Source: Serratia sp. DD3
Lineage (GTDB): Bacteria; Pseudomonadota; Gammaproteobacteria; Enterobacterales; Enterobacteriaceae
NCBI RefSeq assembly: GCF_000496755.2
Contig: NZ_AYKS02000089.1
Span: forward strand, 1-64,000
Length of the DNA: 64,000 nt
Direction: 5' to 3'
Shown in pieces: positions 63,643-64,000 of the stretch. The notes below the pieces were generated by a model. The model saw nothing but the letters and a program-made list of their open reading frames with translations, was not told the origin of the DNA and searched no databases. How positions within the stretch are numbered: the first letter of the stretch is position 1; the number at the start of each line of letters is the position of its first letter. A program made the translations under genes and the position numbers.

Positions 63643-64000
63643 CAGGCAAAATACTCCTTTGGCTGCTGTTTGTATTGGTGGTTGCGCTGGTACTGTTTCC
63701 AGTGCGCATCCAGCAAGGATGGCAGTATCTTTATCAAGGCGGTTGGCAGTCGCAGGGGCGGCTAGGGCCGCTGACGGCGGAAGAGCGTCAATGGGCAACT
63801 ATCGCCTGGCGTTATATAGAGAACAATACTCAACCCACAACTGGGCTGGTAAATGGGAGTGACAATTACCCGCTGACGACGGTAGGTCAGATTGGCGACA
63901 GCATGATGGCGGTGCTTGCTGCCAAACAACTGGGGGTAATTGAGCCGGCAGAGTATGACCGGCGGATAACCACCTTGCTTGCCACACTACAAGCGTTGCC
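63627..64000 (+). CDS. DUF3131 protein 3 (partial, runs off the window)
   Basis: The frame opens at ATG 63627, 16 bases inside the previous gene, and stays open for 124 codons to the window edge. An N-terminal membrane segment (LLWLLFVLVVALVLFPV) precedes a third DUF3131 start: WATIAWRYIENNTQPTTGLV, GSDNYPLTT, LAAKQLGVIEPAEYDRRITT. Where proteins 1 and 2 have LWD/MWD this one has VGQIGD, so the first acidic position is changed. The remainder is outside the window. Confidence 0.78.
   Translation, partial: MYQKITGKILLWLLFVLVVALVLFPVRIQQGWQYLYQGGWQSQGRLGPLTAEERQWATIAWRYIENNTQPTTGLVNGSDNYPLTTVGQIGDSMMAVLAAKQLGVIEPAEYDRRITTLLATLQAL

Overview
The window is a chromosomal segment from an enteric gammaproteobacterium. 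Syntenic blocks argI-rraB-yjgM-valS-holC-pepA-lptFG (with miaE inserted), nrdD-nrdG, treR-treB-treC, pyrL-pyrB-pyrI-ridA and yqhC/yqhD-yghB-metC point to Enterobacterales. The presence of miaE, the many short intergenic repeats of the CCAAGTTCATTCAAGTTGC type and moderate base composition suggest a Serratia/Yersinia-like member of the Yersiniaceae. The family is an inference; no rRNA or other definitive marker is present, and I found no tRNA, rRNA or CRISPR array.

Layout, left to right. 1-134 is the right end of an IS200/IS605-type element (tail of tnpB plus its structured 3' end) abutting and rewriting the last codons of the ornithine decarboxylase gene speC (114-2285, minus). yhbP follows. 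At 3110-9517 there is a regulator of the PhnR type and, divergent from it, an ABC importer with a cytoplasmic alkaline-phosphatase-superfamily enzyme and a HAD phosphatase. Two divergent PHO-box-like sites sit in the shared promoter, so this looks like a phosphate-starvation operon for import and breakdown of an organophosphorus compound. 9699-14899 is accessory: a DUF1176 protein, an unknown membrane protein, a hipB-hipA toxin-antitoxin pair bracketed by two copies of the same paired palindrome, an NAD(P)-binding oxidoreductase and a RelB/ParE-type toxin-antitoxin pair that ends against nrdG. nrdG-nrdD (anaerobic ribonucleotide reduction) carry NrdR and FNR-like sites upstream. A GH3 lipoprotein and a run of four tandem paralogous exported proteins of unknown function follow (20784-23855). 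treC-treB-treR (trehalose PTS uptake and hydrolysis) and a DeoR-type regulator complete the left half.

The right half begins with housekeeping genes: lptG-lptF (LPS export), pepA, holC, valS, yjgM, miaE, rraB and argI with two ARG boxes. Between argI and the pyrimidine operon lies a DppABCDF-like peptide-type ABC transporter directly followed by its own histidine kinase, FixJ-like regulator and a small outer-membrane barrel protein. pyrL-pyrB-pyrI-ridA, emtA, yqhD/yqhC, yghB, metC and a VIT-family transporter follow.

The window ends in what I consider its most interesting locus: an OpgC-type acyltransferase divergent, across a 770-base AT-rich promoter region, from an operon of a cellulose-synthase-like GT2 glycosyltransferase and three successive DUF3131 proteins (the third cut by the window edge). 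It lacks the PilZ domain and BcsB/BcsZ/BcsC partners of cellulose loci, and suggests an undescribed cell-envelope glycan system.
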